Of a stretch of 64,000 bases of DNA, positions 18,308-27,451 are shown one piece after another; position 1 is the stretch's first letter; each line of letters begins with the position of its first letter. The notes beneath the pieces are model-generated. The model had not been told where the DNA came from and did not search any database. It was given only the letters and a program-made list of their open reading frames with translations. Made by a program: the position numbers and the translations under genes. The DNA comes from G965214625 sp965214625 (lineage in GTDB: Bacteria > Pseudomonadota > Gammaproteobacteria > Arenicellales > Poriferihabitantaceae): contig OZ243962.1 in NCBI GenBank assembly GCA_965214625.1, forward strand, positions 1,860,001 to 1,924,000, in the 5' to 3' direction.

Positions 18308-19680
18308 TGCGGTTATCCCAGGCCGCTTCGGTGACAAACGGTCAATTATCGGGAAAAGATCAGGTCTTTACCGGTGTCAATGTTGATTCGAGGAAGATGG
18401 GTTTTGGCGATTTGTTCGTTGCCATTCCGGGTGATCGATACGATGGACACGATTATGTGGGCAGTGCGGACAGGCAAGGGGCCGCAGGTGCCATGGTCGC
18501 GTCTTTGCAGCCTGACAACGTCTCTCAAATTGTGGTCGAAAACACCACTGAAGCGTTGGGAACGCTTTCTGCCCACTGGCGTTCCCGTTTTGATATTCCC
18601 ATTATTGCAGTGACCGGAAGCACCGGAAAAACAACCGTGACGACCATGATTGCATCAATATTGCGTCAGCTGGGCAATTGCCTGTCACCCAGGGGAAGTT
18701 TCAACAATCAATGGGGGGTTCCGTTAACGATGCTTGGATTGAAACCGAATCACCGCTACGCAGTCCTTGAAATGGGTATGAATCATCCCGGTGAACTGGA
18801 TTACCTGACATCGCTTGCCTCGCCTGATATCGCCTTGATTACCAATGTGTCTCCCGCGCATCTTGAAGGGTTGGGCAATGTCCGAAATATTGCGGCGGCC
18901 AAAGCCGAAATTTTCAATGGACTGCGCAAAGAGGGGGTGGCCATCCTCAATATCAATGATCCCTTTTATTCCTATTGGCATGAGCGACTTGGCGGTGTTG
19001 CCGAGCTGACATTCGGATTTTCCAAAGAGGCTTCGGTTCGTGTTCAAGGTCTGAAAACCGAGGTTTTCGGTTCTCAATTCGAACTCTTTGTCGATCACAG
19101 GACAATGCTTGTCAAGCTGCCGTTAGCAGGCAAACACAATGTGATGAATGCCGCAGCGGCGGCGGCAGCGGGGATTGCGGCGGGAGCATCATTGCAGCAA
19201 ATTAAGAACGGCCTAGAGGCAACACAGGTAATAAAGGGTCGACTTAGTCCCAAGCTGGGATGGAATGGCTCGCTGGTGATTGACGATACTTACAATGCCA
19301 ACCCGGCGTCAGTGAATGCGGCGATCGAGGTGCTCGCAAGCAGTACGAAACGTACCGTGCTGGTTTTGGGAGCGATGGCAGAACTTGGTCCGAATGCCGA
19401 GGAATTCCATCGACAGGTTGGGAAGAAAGCCCGGCAGTCAGACATTGACTGGCTGTATTGTCTGGATTCCACGGCCCATGATTACGTCAAGGGATACTGC
19501 GAGGGCTATGGCCGAGCGGCGAAAGTGTTTACACAGCTTGACCCGCTGGTTGCTTCTTTGAAATCACATCTGAATGACAATACGCTCGTGATGGTCAAGG
19601 GATCGAGATCGGCGGGCATGGAACGGGTCGTCAAGCAAATTGTCCTTGATGAGGAAGAAAAGGTGATCAGACGATGCTGA
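18304..19680 (+). CDS. murF: UDP-MurNAc-tripeptide-D-Ala-D-Ala ligase MurF
   Basis: Final cytoplasmic Mur ligase; it adds D-Ala-D-Ala to UDP-MurNAc-tripeptide. It has 458 residues from the ATG that overlaps the murE stop in the usual ATGA arrangement; an ATG at 18286 in the same frame is less likely. The P-loop G-S-T-G-K-T is near residues 105-110, and the C-terminal ligase domain carries D-D-T-Y-N-A-N-P. Its D-Ala-D-Ala substrate needs a Ddl ligase, which is not encoded in this cluster. Confidence 0.97.
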   Translation: MMRLSQAASVTNGQLSGKDQVFTGVNVDSRKMGFGDLFVAIPGDRYDGHDYVGSADRQGAAGAMVASLQPDNVSQIVVENTTEALGTLSAHWRSRFDIPIIAVTGSTGKTTVTTMIASILRQLGNCLSPRGSFNNQWGVPLTMLGLKPNHRYAVLEMGMNHPGELDYLTSLASPDIALITNVSPAHLEGLGNVRNIAAAKAEIFNGLRKEGVAILNINDPFYSYWHERLGGVAELTFGFSKEASVRVQGLKTEVFGSQFELFVDHRTMLVKLPLAGKHNVMNAAAAAAAGIAAGASLQQIKNGLEATQVIKGRLSPKLGWNGSLVIDDTYNANPASVNAAIEVLASSTKRTVLVLGAMAELGPNAEEFHRQVGKKARQSDIDWLYCLDSTAHDYVKGYCEGYGRAAKVFTQLDPLVASLKSHLNDNTLVMVKGSRSAGMERVVKQIVLDEEEKVIRRC

Positions 19681-20756
19681 CCTGGCTGTTCGAAATCCTC
19701 TCACAGGAACATAGTGCGTTCAATGTCTTTCGCTATTTGACATTCCGTGGAATATGCGGAGTGCTGACTGCGATCAGTATTTTTTTTGTGTTCGGTCCCA
19801 AAGTGATCAGAAAGTTGAGTGACTACCAGATTGGACAAACGGTCCGTGATGATGGCCCGCCCACTCATTTTGACAAAGTCGGCACACCGACGATGGGTGG
19901 ACTGTTGATACTGATCTCCGTGGTTGTTTCAACGCTGTTGTGGGCCGACCTCAATAATCGATTTGTATGGGTCATTTTATTTACAACGATGACCTTTGGT
20001 GTGATTGGCTGGGTAGATGATTACAGGAAGCTGATCGACAGCAACCCGAAGGGAATGGGGGCCAAAAATAAATTTCTCTGTCAGAGTCTGGTTGGTGCCG
20101 TTGCCGCCCTGTTTTTGTATTTCACCGCACAGTCGCCGGCAGAAACAGCACTGTTGGTTCCATTATTTAAGGAAGTCACGTTGCCGTTGGGTTGGGGCTT
20201 TGTCATTTTGACTTACTTGTTTGTCGTTGGATTTAGCAACGCAGTGAATTTGACAGATGGTCTTGATGGACTGGCCATTATGCCGACAGTGATGGTTGCC
20301 GGCGCTTTGGGCATATTTGCCTATGCAACGGGCAATTCAATTTATTCGAGTTATCTGGGTATTCCCTACATATCCGGTGTGGGCGAGGTTTTGATCTTTT
20401 GTGCTGCCCTGGTTGGTGCCGGACTGGGATTCCTCTGGTTCAACGCGTATCCCGCACAAGTTTTTATGGGGGATATCGGTGCGTTATCTTTGGGTGCAGC
20501 ACTGGGTATTGTCGCCGTGATCGTCAGACAGGAGATTGTGCTTATCGTCATGGGCGGGGTTTTTGTCATGGAAACCGTGTCAGTGATTTTACAGGTTGCT
20601 TCGTATAAATTGATTGGTCGCCGGATTTTTCGCATGGCACCCCTGCACCATCATTTTGAACTGAAAGGCTGGCCCGAGCCAAGAGTGATTGTGCGGTTCT
20701 GGATTATCAGCCTGATTCTGGTACTGGTGGGGTTGGCGACCCTGAAAGTGAGATGA
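19674..20756 (+). CDS. mraY: Phospho-N-acetylmuramoyl-pentapeptide transferase MraY
   Basis: Polytopic inner-membrane enzyme that transfers phospho-MurNAc-pentapeptide to undecaprenyl phosphate, giving lipid I. The 360 residues carry about ten membrane segments and the catalytic motifs G-T-P-T-M-G-G, W-V-D-D-Y-R-K and N-L-T-D-G-L-D-G-L, plus the H-H-H-F-E block. Length equals that of E. coli MraY. It overlaps murF by 7 bp and murD by 4 bp. Confidence 0.98.
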   Translation: MLTWLFEILSQEHSAFNVFRYLTFRGICGVLTAISIFFVFGPKVIRKLSDYQIGQTVRDDGPPTHFDKVGTPTMGGLLILISVVVSTLLWADLNNRFVWVILFTTMTFGVIGWVDDYRKLIDSNPKGMGAKNKFLCQSLVGAVAALFLYFTAQSPAETALLVPLFKEVTLPLGWGFVILTYLFVVGFSNAVNLTDGLDGLAIMPTVMVAGALGIFAYATGNSIYSSYLGIPYISGVGEVLIFCAALVGAGLGFLWFNAYPAQVFMGDIGALSLGAALGIVAVIVRQEIVLIVMGGVFVMETVSVILQVASYKLIGRRIFRMAPLHHHFELKGWPEPRVIVRFWIISLILVLVGLATLKVR

Positions 20757-22105
20757 TCGGTGAAAGCGTGCTAAACATCATGTCCAGTAGGAGCGATCGG
20801 CGAAATCTGGTTGTCGGCCTGGGCATGACCGGTCTCTCCGTGGTTCGTTATCTCATTGCAACGGGCGAGCAGGTCGTGGTATCGGATTCCAGGGACCTGC
20901 CACCTTTTCTCAAAGAAGTGCGGGAGCACTATCCCGAGGTGCGGATTATCACAGGCAGGATACCGTATGCGGAGTTTGCAGATTATGATCAAGTCATAGT
21001 CAGTCCAGGCATTAACGTCAAAAGCGAAGTGCCTTTGATCGGTGACATCGAACTGTTTGCCAGAGAAGTCCGAGCCCCTGTAATTGCCATCACTGGTTCT
21101 AATGGAAAATCAACGGTGACAATGCTGGTCACCGAGATGTTGAAAGCAGCAGGACTGAGGATCAAAACCGGCGGCAATATTGGGACGCCCGCACTCGAGT
21201 TGCTGGACGGTCAGGTACCTGACTTTTATGTCCTGGAACTTTCCAGTTTTCAACTTGAATCGACGTATAGCCTGGAAGCGCGCGTCGCGGTGGTGCTGAA
21301 TATCAGCGAGGATCATATGGATCGCTATGCAAGCATCGAGTGCTATACACAGGCCAAGTACCGCATTTTCAATAACGCCCGTTCGGTGGTCTTGAATCGG
21401 GACCAGAAGGCCAAGGGCGGGATCGAAATCGCCTCGCCGGGATACGATAGCGCAACTTTTGGATTGGATGTTCCTGAAACAATCAATGATTTTGGGATCA
21501 GCAAGTCAGGCAAAAGAGTGTATTTTAGTCAGGGAAGCGACGATCTGGGCGACGTGCAAGCAATGAAGTTGCAAGGTGAGCAGAACAGGGCGAATGTGCT
21601 TGCGGCCATGGCACTGGTGCAAAGCGCTGGCGTCCCGTTATCCGATCGCGTGATTGCGGCAGCGTTGGAATACCCCGGATTGCCTCATCGATGCGAATTC
21701 GTGGGCAAACACAATGGCGTAAAGTGGATCAATGACTCCAAGGGGACGAACGTCGGGGCCACTTCGGCAGCCATCAGGGGCCTTGAGGGAAAGATGATCC
21801 TGTTGGCAGGTGGCCAGAGCAAGGGAGCTGACTTTACCCCCCTGACCGCGGTGATGAGAAATAAAGTGGTTCATGCCATTTTGTTTGGCGAGGATGCGAA
21901 CCGGATTGGGCAGGCCGTTAGAGGTGCCTGTCCCATACACCGGGTTGACACGCTCAAGGCCGCTGTATTGCTGGCAAAAAAATTGTCTTCAAAAGGCCAA
22001 TCAGTACTGTTTTCTCCTGCCTGCGCCAGTTTTGACATGTTCCAAAATTACCAGCATCGAGGTGAACGATTCAAGGCACTGGTGAAGGAGTGGGTCGATG
22101 GATAA
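20753..22105 (+). CDS. murD: UDP-MurNAc-L-alanine:D-glutamate ligase MurD
   Basis: Adds D-Glu to UDP-MurNAc-L-Ala. The 450 residues contain the N-terminal UDP-binding Rossmann-like domain (V-V-G-L-G-M-T-G), the P-loop G-S-N-G-K-S near residue 116, the D-R-Y-A-S-I-E-C-Y motif, and N-D-S-K-G-T-N at the start of the C-terminal domain. The start overlaps the mraY stop. A later ATG (20780) is possible, but the conserved N-terminus begins soon after it. Confidence 0.97.
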   Translation: MIGESVLNIMSSRSDRRNLVVGLGMTGLSVVRYLIATGEQVVVSDSRDLPPFLKEVREHYPEVRIITGRIPYAEFADYDQVIVSPGINVKSEVPLIGDIELFAREVRAPVIAITGSNGKSTVTMLVTEMLKAAGLRIKTGGNIGTPALELLDGQVPDFYVLELSSFQLESTYSLEARVAVVLNISEDHMDRYASIECYTQAKYRIFNNARSVVLNRDQKAKGGIEIASPGYDSATFGLDVPETINDFGISKSGKRVYFSQGSDDLGDVQAMKLQGEQNRANVLAAMALVQSAGVPLSDRVIAAALEYPGLPHRCEFVGKHNGVKWINDSKGTNVGATSAAIRGLEGKMILLAGGQSKGADFTPLTAVMRNKVVHAILFGEDANRIGQAVRGACPIHRVDTLKAAVLLAKKLSSKGQSVLFSPACASFDMFQNYQHRGERFKALVKEWVDG

Positions 22106-23249
22106 AGGGATGCAGATACCTCGAAAAAGTCAAATCGCTTCCCGGGACCAATGGCTTGTCGGGGTGGTGGTGAGCCTGCTTTCCTTGGGAGCAGTGATGG
22201 TGTATTCCTCGACGATTGCAGGAAACCAGCATACCCTGGACATGCATTCAGTGCTGCCATTCAAGCATTTCATCTTTATTGCGCTGGGTTCGGTCCTGTT
22301 GATCATCATTGCCCAGATGAAGATCGACTGGCTGCAGATGTCCGCTAGGGCCATGCTGTTGATCAGCGTATTGCTGCTTGTGCTGCTGTTGATACCGGGA
22401 GTCGGGGTAGAGATAAACGGCAGTCTGCGCTGGCTTGGCACCGGGATGATGCGGTTTCAACCCTCGGAGTTCGTCAAGTTGGGCATCCTGATCTATTTTG
22501 CCGATTATCTTGCCCGAAACCGGAATAATCTGTATCTCTTCAAGGTGGGGATACTGAACATTGGTCTGGTCATTGGCCTGGTCGGTCTGTTGCTGCTGAT
22601 GCAGCCCGATTTCGGGACAACCGTGGTGGTCGGGACAACCGTGGCCGGAATGATGTTTCTGGCAGGTGTTCGTCTCGGTCATTTTGTGACCATCATCAGT
22701 ATAGCGGTAGCGCTGATGATGCTGATCGTGTGGATGGAACCCTATCGAGTGGAGCGGCTGATCAGTTATCGTGACCCATGGGCAGATCCGTTTGATTCCG
22801 GTTTTCAATTAGTACAGGCATTGATTGCAATCGGGCGGGGAGAATGGATCGGTGTCGGCTTGGGGAACAGTATTCAAAAACTGTTTTATCTGCCACATGC
22901 TGAAAATGACTTTCTCATCGCGATTATCGGAGAGGAATTGGGGGCGGTCGGGATTCTGGCGGTTCTTGCCTTGTTTTCCATATTGCTATTTCGTTCATTC
23001 GTCATTGCAGACAAAGCGTTTTTGCGTGGCGATTGTTTTGCCGGCTTCCTTGCCCAGGGGATCGGCCTTCTCATCACCTTTCAGGCCGGTATTCATGTCG
23101 GCGTGAATACCGGCCTGTTACCGACCAAAGGATTGACTTTGCCACTTATGAGTTATGGCGGCAGTAGCATGCTGAGCACCATGCTGGCTGTTGGGATACT
23201 GTTGGCGATTGACTGTCAAAACCGTTCTCATCGGAGAAGGTTGTCATGA
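22098..23249 (+). CDS. ftsW: Septal peptidoglycan polymerase FtsW (SEDS family)
   Basis: Polytopic SEDS glycosyltransferase that polymerises lipid II at the septum with FtsI. The 383 residues have about ten hydrophobic segments, the motif G-S-L-R-W-L after the third pair of helices, Q-P-D-F-G-T, the extracytoplasmic loop R-D-P-W-A-D-P-F-D-S-G-F-Q and the C-terminal G-L-L-P-T-K-G-L-T-L-P-L-M-S-Y-G-G signature. It overlaps murD by 8 bp and murG by 4 bp. Confidence 0.97.
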   Translation: MDKGMQIPRKSQIASRDQWLVGVVVSLLSLGAVMVYSSTIAGNQHTLDMHSVLPFKHFIFIALGSVLLIIIAQMKIDWLQMSARAMLLISVLLLVLLLIPGVGVEINGSLRWLGTGMMRFQPSEFVKLGILIYFADYLARNRNNLYLFKVGILNIGLVIGLVGLLLLMQPDFGTTVVVGTTVAGMMFLAGVRLGHFVTIISIAVALMMLIVWMEPYRVERLISYRDPWADPFDSGFQLVQALIAIGRGEWIGVGLGNSIQKLFYLPHAENDFLIAIIGEELGAVGILAVLALFSILLFRSFVIADKAFLRGDCFAGFLAQGIGLLITFQAGIHVGVNTGLLPTKGLTLPLMSYGGSSMLSTMLAVGILLAIDCQNRSHRRRLS

Positions 23250-24313
23250 GTAGCATACTGATTATGGCCGGTGGGACGGGCGGTCACATCATGCCTGCAT
23301 TGGCCGTGGCCCGGGAGTTGCTCAACAGAGGGGTCAAAATCAGCTGGATTGGAGCGAACCGGGGACTGGAAGCGACGATTGTTCCACAGGCAGATATAGA
23401 ACTCGATGTGATCAACGTCAAAGGGATGCGGCAAAGTGGGCTGGTACGCAAGCTCTCGATGACCGTCATGCTGGTCTATGCACTCCAGCAGTGTTTTTCT
23501 ATTTTCAGGAAAAGGCAACCGGGCGTTGTGCTGGGTATGGGTGGGTTTGTATCGGGCCCCGGTGGTTTGGTGGCTGCGATGTTGAAAGTGCCCTTGATTG
23601 TGCACGAACAAAATACCGTGGCGGGGTTGACGAATCGGTGGCTCTCGCGGTTCAGCTACCGTGTGTTGACAGGCTTTCCAGAAGCGGAAGGGATCAAGAA
23701 ATTCAATTGTGTCGGCAATCCGGTTAGAAACGAGATCCGCATGGTCCCTGCACCGGGGATCCGGCTGGGCAATAGAACCGGCCCATTAAGAGTGCTGGTG
23801 ATGGGAGGCAGTCAAGGGGCCCAAGTGTTCAATCGGTACATGGCGCAGCAGTTACAACAATGCGCCGTGTCATTGAAGGTCCGCCATCAATGCGGACGGG
23901 GAAACCGGGAACCGGTGGAATCAACGTATCGGAAAACAAAACTGGACTGGGAAGTGCAGACGTTTGTGCATGATATGGCATCGGCCTATGAATGGTCTGA
24001 TGTGGTGATATGTCGATCTGGTGCGATGACGGTTTCTGAAATCTGTGCCGCCGGTGCGGTCGGTATTTTCGTGCCTTATCCCCATGCGGTTGATGATCAT
24101 CAAACAAAAAATGCGAATTATCTGGTCAGCCAGAACGCCGCTTATATGGTCCCTGAAACCGAGTTTGTTACCGGTCAATGGACGGCGCTTTTAGTGCAAT
24201 CGGCCGCAAATCGTGCGCAGTTGGCAGAACTGGGTGACCGCGCGCTGAAACTGGCGAAGAGCAATGCAACAACGCAGGTCGTTGATTACTGCTTGGAGGC
24301 GTTGCATGCGTGA
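23246..24313 (+). CDS. murG: UDP-GlcNAc:lipid I N-acetylglucosaminyltransferase MurG
   Basis: Peripheral membrane glycosyltransferase (GT28) that converts lipid I to lipid II. The 355 residues show the N-terminal glycine-rich motif A-G-G-T-G-G-H, the H-E-Q-N region, the second glycine-rich stretch V-M-G-G-S-Q-G-A, and R-S-G-A-M-T-V-S-E in the donor-binding domain. It is in the expected place between ftsW and murC and overlaps murC/murB by 8 bp. Confidence 0.97.
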   Translation: MSSILIMAGGTGGHIMPALAVARELLNRGVKISWIGANRGLEATIVPQADIELDVINVKGMRQSGLVRKLSMTVMLVYALQQCFSIFRKRQPGVVLGMGGFVSGPGGLVAAMLKVPLIVHEQNTVAGLTNRWLSRFSYRVLTGFPEAEGIKKFNCVGNPVRNEIRMVPAPGIRLGNRTGPLRVLVMGGSQGAQVFNRYMAQQLQQCAVSLKVRHQCGRGNREPVESTYRKTKLDWEVQTFVHDMASAYEWSDVVICRSGAMTVSEICAAGAVGIFVPYPHAVDDHQTKNANYLVSQNAAYMVPETEFVTGQWTALLVQSAANRAQLAELGDRALKLAKSNATTQVVDYCLEALHA

Positions 24314-26627
24314 ATTTGTCAAACATGTTCATTTCGTCGGTATTGGCGGTATCGGCATGAGTGGTATTGCAGAAGTGCTACTTGATCTGGGTTTCAAGGT
24401 GTCAGGCTCTGATATGAACGGCAGCAGCCAGCTGGAACATTTGAGAAAAGCGGGTGCAATTGTTACGGTCGGACATGCCGCTGACAATAGCTGTGGTGCC
24501 GATGTCGTTGTCGTGTCGAGTGCGGTGAGCAAGGACAATGTCGAGCTAAAGGCTGCCGAGGAAAATAAAATCCCAGTGGTTCCCCGGGCAGAAATGCTCG
24601 GAGAACTGATGCGCTTTAGGAAAGGTATCGCAGTCGCGGGTACGCATGGCAAAACAACCACCACCAGTCTGGTCGCTTCGGTGTTGGTGTCAGCCGGGAT
24701 GGACCCGACTTTTGTTGTTGGCGGTGTGGTTAACAGCGTCAACACCAATGCGCGACTAGGCAAGGGGGAATACATGGTGGTTGAAGCGGATGAAAGTGAT
24801 GCTTCGTTCTTCCATCTTCAACCACAGATGGCAGTGATTACGAACATAGATCGTGATCATATGGAGACTTATGGGGGGGACTTCAACAAGCTCCAAGAAG
24901 CGTATATCGATTTTCTCCATAATCTGCCGTTTTACGGTTTATGTGTGCTTTGTTTCGATGATCCCGTGGTCCGCGGCATTGTGTCCCGTATCCGCAAGCC
25001 CCTGATCAGTTATGGATTTGTCGAAGGGGTCGATTTTAGGGCGATCGGGCTGCGACAAAAGGGAACAGACAGTTTCTTTCAGGTTGAACACAACGGGGCG
25101 AGCTTGGGGGAGTTTCAGCTTTCGATGCCCGGCAAGCACAATGTGCTCAATGCACTGGCTGCGATCGCGATTGGCTATAAGCTGGCGCTGCCGCAAGACA
25201 CCATCCGTCGGGCCCTAACCGAATTCGAGGGCATCGGTCGTCGATTCGAATTACTGGGTACCGTGTCCATCAATTCGGGTTGTGTCGATTTGGTGGATGA
25301 TTATGCGCACCATCCCCGAGAATTGGCGGCCACCCTTGAGGCAAGCGATCAGTGTTGGCCCGACCGACGGATCGTCGTGGTATTCCAGCCGCATCGCTAT
25401 AGTCGGACTCGAGACCTGTTCGAGGAGTTCGCGCAGCTGCTTTCGGAAGTGAAACACCTGGTGGTCACTGAAATTTATCCGGCTGGTGAAGCACGGATAG
25501 ACGAAGCCGACGGACGTGCTTTGTGCCAGGCAATACGAAAGCACGGCAAGGCCCCGATTTTCGCCGACAGTTTGCCTCGTTTACGTGAACTGCTTCCGGA
25601 TATATTGAGAGACGGGGATGTGTTACTCACATTGGGTGCGGGTGATATCGGCCGTTTTTCTCAGTCATTGTTACAGCATGGGCTGTTAAAGATCGAAGAT
25701 GGAACAAAAGCGCCCTGCAGCGCACCCGATTTCATGCAGGGACTACGTGGAAAACTCCTGACTGATGAGCCAATGGCGCGCCATACCCGGTGGCGTGTTG
25801 GTGGCCGCGCCGACTATTTTTATATCCCTGCTGATAAAGAAGACCTGATTCAGTTGTTGCGGCAGTTGCCTGAATCGATCAGGCCTTATTGGATCGGCTT
25901 GGGTAGTAATTTGCTTGTCAGGGACGGTGGTGTAGAGGGTTTGGTTGTGCGAACGGCCAAAGGATTATCCCGACTTCGCGCTCTTGCCGCAGGTCGACTG
26001 TATGTTGAGGCCGGAGTCTCTTGTGCCAAGGTGGCGAGAGTCGCTGTGAAACACCAGCTTACCGGGGTGGAGTTTCTGTCGGGGGTGCCGGGTTCTTTTG
26101 GGGGTGCGATGGCGATGAATGCCGGGGCCTTCGGAGGAGAAATTTGGGACTGGATAGAGCAGGTGGAGTGTGTTGACAGAATGGGAAATTGCCGGTCTTT
26201 CGATGCCGGGGAAATTGTGTACGGATATCGTGAGGTAAGGCTACCCGAGGGATACTGGATTTTAAGTGGAACATTGAAACTCGACCCGGCGGAATCTGAT
26301 TCCACAGGGAGGCATCGTATTGCGAGTCTGCTTGAAAGGAGAAATGCCACCCAACCGGTACAAAGTGCAAATGCGGGGTCGGTCTTCAAAAATCCGAGCG
26401 GAGATTTTGCCGGCAGGCTCATAGAACAAGCGGGACTGAAGGGCTGCAGAGAGGGTGGCGCCATTATCTCGAGAACGCATGCTAATTTTATTATCAATGA
26501 AGGGAAAGCGACATCGAAAGACATCGAGACATTGATTGACCGGGTATGTGTCACGATCCAGAAGAAATTCAATGTCCAGTTGAAAAAGGAAGTTCGAGTG
26601 ATCGGAAAGCGACTTGACCATGTCTAG
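24306..26627 (+). CDS. murC/murB: MurC-MurB fusion: UDP-MurNAc-L-alanine ligase plus UDP-enolpyruvoyl-GlcNAc reductase
   Basis: One 773-residue frame encodes two normally separate enzymes. Residues 1 to about 460 are MurC, with G-I-G-G-I-G-M-S-G at the N-terminus, P-loop G-T-H-G-K-T near 120, and an intact C-terminal domain ending near L-T-L-G-A-G-D-I. Residues from about 477 are a short-form MurB with the FAD motif G-L-G-S-N-L-L-V, G-V-P-G-S-F-G-G-A-M-A-M-N-A-G, the catalytic Ser in N-A-G-S-V-F-K-N-P, and the C-terminal Glu in K-E-V-R-V-I-G. The linker is only about 17 residues. An in-frame Met (codon at 25734) marks where a separate MurB would start, but it has no clear ribosome-binding site. 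The start shown overlaps the murG stop. Confidence 0.93.
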   Translation: MREFVKHVHFVGIGGIGMSGIAEVLLDLGFKVSGSDMNGSSQLEHLRKAGAIVTVGHAADNSCGADVVVVSSAVSKDNVELKAAEENKIPVVPRAEMLGELMRFRKGIAVAGTHGKTTTTSLVASVLVSAGMDPTFVVGGVVNSVNTNARLGKGEYMVVEADESDASFFHLQPQMAVITNIDRDHMETYGGDFNKLQEAYIDFLHNLPFYGLCVLCFDDPVVRGIVSRIRKPLISYGFVEGVDFRAIGLRQKGTDSFFQVEHNGASLGEFQLSMPGKHNVLNALAAIAIGYKLALPQDTIRRALTEFEGIGRRFELLGTVSINSGCVDLVDDYAHHPRELAATLEASDQCWPDRRIVVVFQPHRYSRTRDLFEEFAQLLSEVKHLVVTEIYPAGEARIDEADGRALCQAIRKHGKAPIFADSLPRLRELLPDILRDGDVLLTLGAGDIGRFSQSLLQHGLLKIEDGTKAPCSAPDFMQGLRGKLLTDEPMARHTRWRVGGRADYFYIPADKEDLIQLLRQLPESIRPYWIGLGSNLLVRDGGVEGLVVRTAKGLSRLRALAAGRLYVEAGVSCAKVARVAVKHQLTGVEFLSGVPGSFGGAMAMNAGAFGGEIWDWIEQVECVDRMGNCRSFDAGEIVYGYREVRLPEGYWILSGTLKLDPAESDSTGRHRIASLLERRNATQPVQSANAGSVFKNPSGDFAGRLIEQAGLKGCREGGAIISRTHANFIINEGKATSKDIETLIDRVCVTIQKKFNVQLKKEVRVIGKRLDHV

Positions 26628-27447
26628 TGCCGTGTTAAGGGATTCCTTTGGCCATTGGTTCTTGGACCCGGGAAATCGGCCGAATGGGATAGTCGGTCTG
26701 GCTACCGTATTACTGCTGTCGTTGCTGGCCTTGTATGTCGCAGACCGTTTGTATCATCCCGAGAAATTTCAGTTTCAGGAAATTGAAGTGAAAGGCGCGT
26801 TACACCATGTTGACAAGCATCAGATAGAAGCGATTGTGGAAAAATATCTGGATGGGAACTATTTTTCTGTCAGCCTGCATCGGTTGGAGCAACAGATTAA
26901 AACGCTGCCCTGGGTGTTTTCGGCCTCGTTAAGACGACAGTGGCCGTCGACGCTCATCGTGGAGGTGACTGAAATCCAACCGGTTGCGTTGTGGGGGCAC
27001 GAGAAGTGGTTACATTATTCAGGCGAATTGGTTGACAGGCAAAGACAGAATACGAGGCTGCCGTTGCCCAAATTGGACGGTCGTCCCACCCGTAAGAGAG
27101 AGATTTGGCAGCGCTTTGAAAAATGGTCCAAATTGTTTGCATCAAACGGATTGTCGCTCGATGCACTGAGGCTGGATGACCGGGAGTTGTGGTATCTCGA
27201 TCTGTCCCGGGGTGTGCTGGCGATGGATGACGGTCAACATGAGCAAAATAAATCTCATTTTGTATCCGTCATCGTTGAAGGACAAGATGCCGAGGACAGG
27301 ATAAAACGGTTTATCGAAGCGTTGAATCTGGGACTTGACGCGCAATTTTTTGCAATGAAGACAGTTGATCTGCGCTATCCGAATGGGTTCGCGATTGACT
27401 GGTACTCTTCTGATCGTTCAGAAGAAAAAAACCTTGGGGCGCAATAA
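26620..27447 (+). CDS. ftsQ: Cell division protein FtsQ
   Basis: Bitopic divisome protein that recruits FtsL and FtsB. The 275 residues have one membrane segment near residues 24-41, then a periplasmic POTRA domain (starting at F-Q-E-I-E-V-K-G) and the beta domain with S-L-R-R-Q-W-P and T-L-I-V-E-V-T-E. In typical gammaproteobacteria ddl lies just before ftsQ; here ftsQ follows murC/murB directly and overlaps its stop by 8 bp. A TTG two codons earlier is an alternative start. Confidence 0.92.
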   Translation: MSSAVLRDSFGHWFLDPGNRPNGIVGLATVLLLSLLALYVADRLYHPEKFQFQEIEVKGALHHVDKHQIEAIVEKYLDGNYFSVSLHRLEQQIKTLPWVFSASLRRQWPSTLIVEVTEIQPVALWGHEKWLHYSGELVDRQRQNTRLPLPKLDGRPTRKREIWQRFEKWSKLFASNGLSLDALRLDDRELWYLDLSRGVLAMDDGQHEQNKSHFVSVIVEGQDAEDRIKRFIEALNLGLDAQFFAMKTVDLRYPNGFAIDWYSSDRSEEKNLGAQ

Positions 27448-27451
27448 AAGG

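Noticed and set aside
25886..26572. 228-codon minus-strand frame opposite the MurB domain
   Set aside because: It lies wholly antisense to a well-supported coding region, is rich in Pro and Ser as shadow frames often are, and matches no family.
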